Of a stretch of DNA of 64,000 nucleotides, positions 63,260 to 64,000 are shown one piece after another (position 1 is the stretch's first letter; each line of letters starts with the position of its first letter). The translations under genes and the position numbers were made by a program. Source of the DNA: Rhodococcus sp. P1Y (lineage in GTDB: Bacteria > Actinomycetota > Actinomycetes > Mycobacteriales > Mycobacteriaceae); the NCBI RefSeq assembly GCF_003641205.1, contig NZ_CP032762.1, positions 5,476,001-5,540,000 of the forward strand, written 5' to 3'. The notes under the pieces were generated by a model that had not been told where the DNA came from, searched no databases, and saw nothing but the letters and a program-made list of their open reading frames with translations.

Positions 63260-64000
63260 TCCCTTATCTGGCACATGCAGATTCGGGCATGGCTGTGGGC
63301 GGCACAGGTGGTGCTTTCTGTGCCGCTGGGTGCAGGTGCCCTGTGTGTGGGGCTGGTGGGGGCCGGGGTGGTCCCCCGGGTGGCGACCGGTTCTGCCGGT
63401 CGGGTCGCCACCCCCCTTGTGTCAGGCGGGTGGTGCGCCTGGTTCGGGGGTTCCGGGTTGTGGGGAATGTGGATGTCGCTGCGCCCGGGCTGTTTCGGGG
63501 TTCGGCTGGTCGGTGTCCGTTGATTCGAGGGTGCCGGGCATGCCGGGCAGGGGTGTGTCGGAGGGGTGGATGTATTCGTGTGGGTGGTGGTAGTGGTTGA
63601 TGGTTCCGTGTCTGTGGGGTCGAGTGCGGTGGGTGGGTGCCAGAGGGTGCGGCCGGGGTAGGGGTGGTCGGGTTCGGCTTTGGTGGTGGCCCAATCGGTG
63701 TCGGTTTTTCCGACGAGGGGGTGGTGGATGTCGCAGCCGAAGGTGAGTGTGTCGATGTCGGTGTTGCCGCCGTCGGCCCATTCGTCGATGTGGTGGGTCT
63801 GGGAGTAGGTGGCGGGTCGGATGCAGCCGGGGAAGGTGCAGCCTCGGTCGGCGGCGATGAGGACGATGCGTTGGTCGGGTGTGGCGAGGCGTTTGGTGCG
63901 GGCGAGGTGCAGGGGTCTGCCGGTGCGGTCGTCGAAGATGACGAGGTAGTGGTGGGCGTGGGTGGCCATGCGGATGGCGTCGCGGATGGCGATGGTGGAT
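63244..64000 (-). CDS. DUF222/HNH endonuclease-like protein (partial, N-terminus outside window)
   Basis: The visible 252 residues are the C-terminal part. HNH nuclease domain with GCTFPGCIRPATYSQTHHID, EWADGGNTDIDTLTFGC and DIHHPLVG (Cys pairs and His-His), preceded by DDRTGRPLHLARTKRLAT as in DUF222/13E12-type proteins. The last 120 residues are a low-complexity Thr/Pro tail with very high local GC. These proteins are abundant multi-copy genes in actinobacteria. The start lies past base 64000. Confidence 0.88.
   Translation of the reverse strand, partial: STIAIRDAIRMATHAHHYLVIFDDRTGRPLHLARTKRLATPDQRIVLIAADRGCTFPGCIRPATYSQTHHIDEWADGGNTDIDTLTFGCDIHHPLVGKTDTDWATTKAEPDHPYPGRTLWHPPTALDPTDTEPSTTTTTHTNTSTPPTHPCPACPAPSNQRTPTSRTPKQPGRSDIHIPHNPEPPNQAHHPPDTRGVATRPAEPVATRGTTPAPTSPTHRAPAPSGTESTTCAAHSHARICMCQIRDQNPR

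Overview
This 64 kb window is high-GC chromosomal DNA from a mycolic-acid actinobacterium, most likely Rhodococcus or a close relative. The reasons are SenX3 next to a phosphoglyceromutase, mycothiol synthesis (MshA), a RamB/isocitrate lyase pair, iron-box operators, an HbhA-like protein and a DUF222/HNH protein. Gene order from about 12.5 to 43.3 kb broadly follows the Mycobacterium tuberculosis block around Rv0464-Rv0491 (ramB, icl1, fadB2, TetR, DUF445, XRE, hbhA, DUF2516, deoC, murB, LdtC/LprQ, SDR, ROK regulator, mshA, YbjN-like, gpm1, senX3). That comparison is from memory, not from a search. No tRNA, rRNA, insertion sequence, prophage or CRISPR array was seen.

Layout. 0-1.8 kb: 3' part of senX3 and gpmA. 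1.8-12.3 kb: a block sitting between gpmA and the YbjN-like gene, with LtrA, a type B carboxylesterase, a PH-like membrane protein, a 4-coumarate-CoA-ligase-like enzyme and a complete BMP-type nucleoside ABC importer. 12.5-16.5 kb: YbjN-like gene, mshA, an alpha/beta hydrolase and the ROK regulator. 16.8-21.8 kb: SDR, L,D-transpeptidase lipoprotein, an MBL-Rieske fusion and murB (envelope theme). 21.8-27.6 kb: two tandem DUF2505 genes, a methyltransferase with an in-frame minisatellite, a solo AbiEi-like gene, DUF2993, deoC, a methyltransferase and purU. 27.7-33.5 kb: hydrolase/MerR, DUF2516, HbhA-like/XRE, DUF445 and TetR. 33.6-36.7 kb: DJ-1/PfpI, an iron-regulated siderophore-binding lipoprotein, PPOX flavoprotein, PPK2 and a small membrane protein. 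36.9-43.3 kb: zinc alcohol dehydrogenase, fadB2, aceA, a SPW-like protein and ramB (acetate and fatty acid carbon flow). 43.4-48.0 kb: MBL hydrolase and a two-gene aldehyde dehydrogenase/copper amine oxidase operon. 48.0-49.2 kb: an XRE regulator with two paralogous membrane proteins. 49.6-55.1 kb: the urea importer urtABCDE plus a GntR regulator; no urease gene is in view. 55.1-64 kb: a second iron-box siderophore-binding lipoprotein, a D-aminoacylase-like amidohydrolase/TetR/hydrolase operon, an M48 peptidase group, and a partial DUF222/HNH gene at the right edge.

The most unusual non-coding content is two families of intergenic palindromes, each present twice (27.6 and 38.4 kb; 17.6 and 50.85 kb). 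One copy lies inside the urt operon between the binding protein and the permeases. There is also a 33-bp tandem repeat read in frame into a methyltransferase N-terminus, a perfect CRP/GlxR-type palindrome far upstream of aceA, and several promoters with a TANNNT box 6-8 bases from the start codon, suggesting leaderless transcripts.
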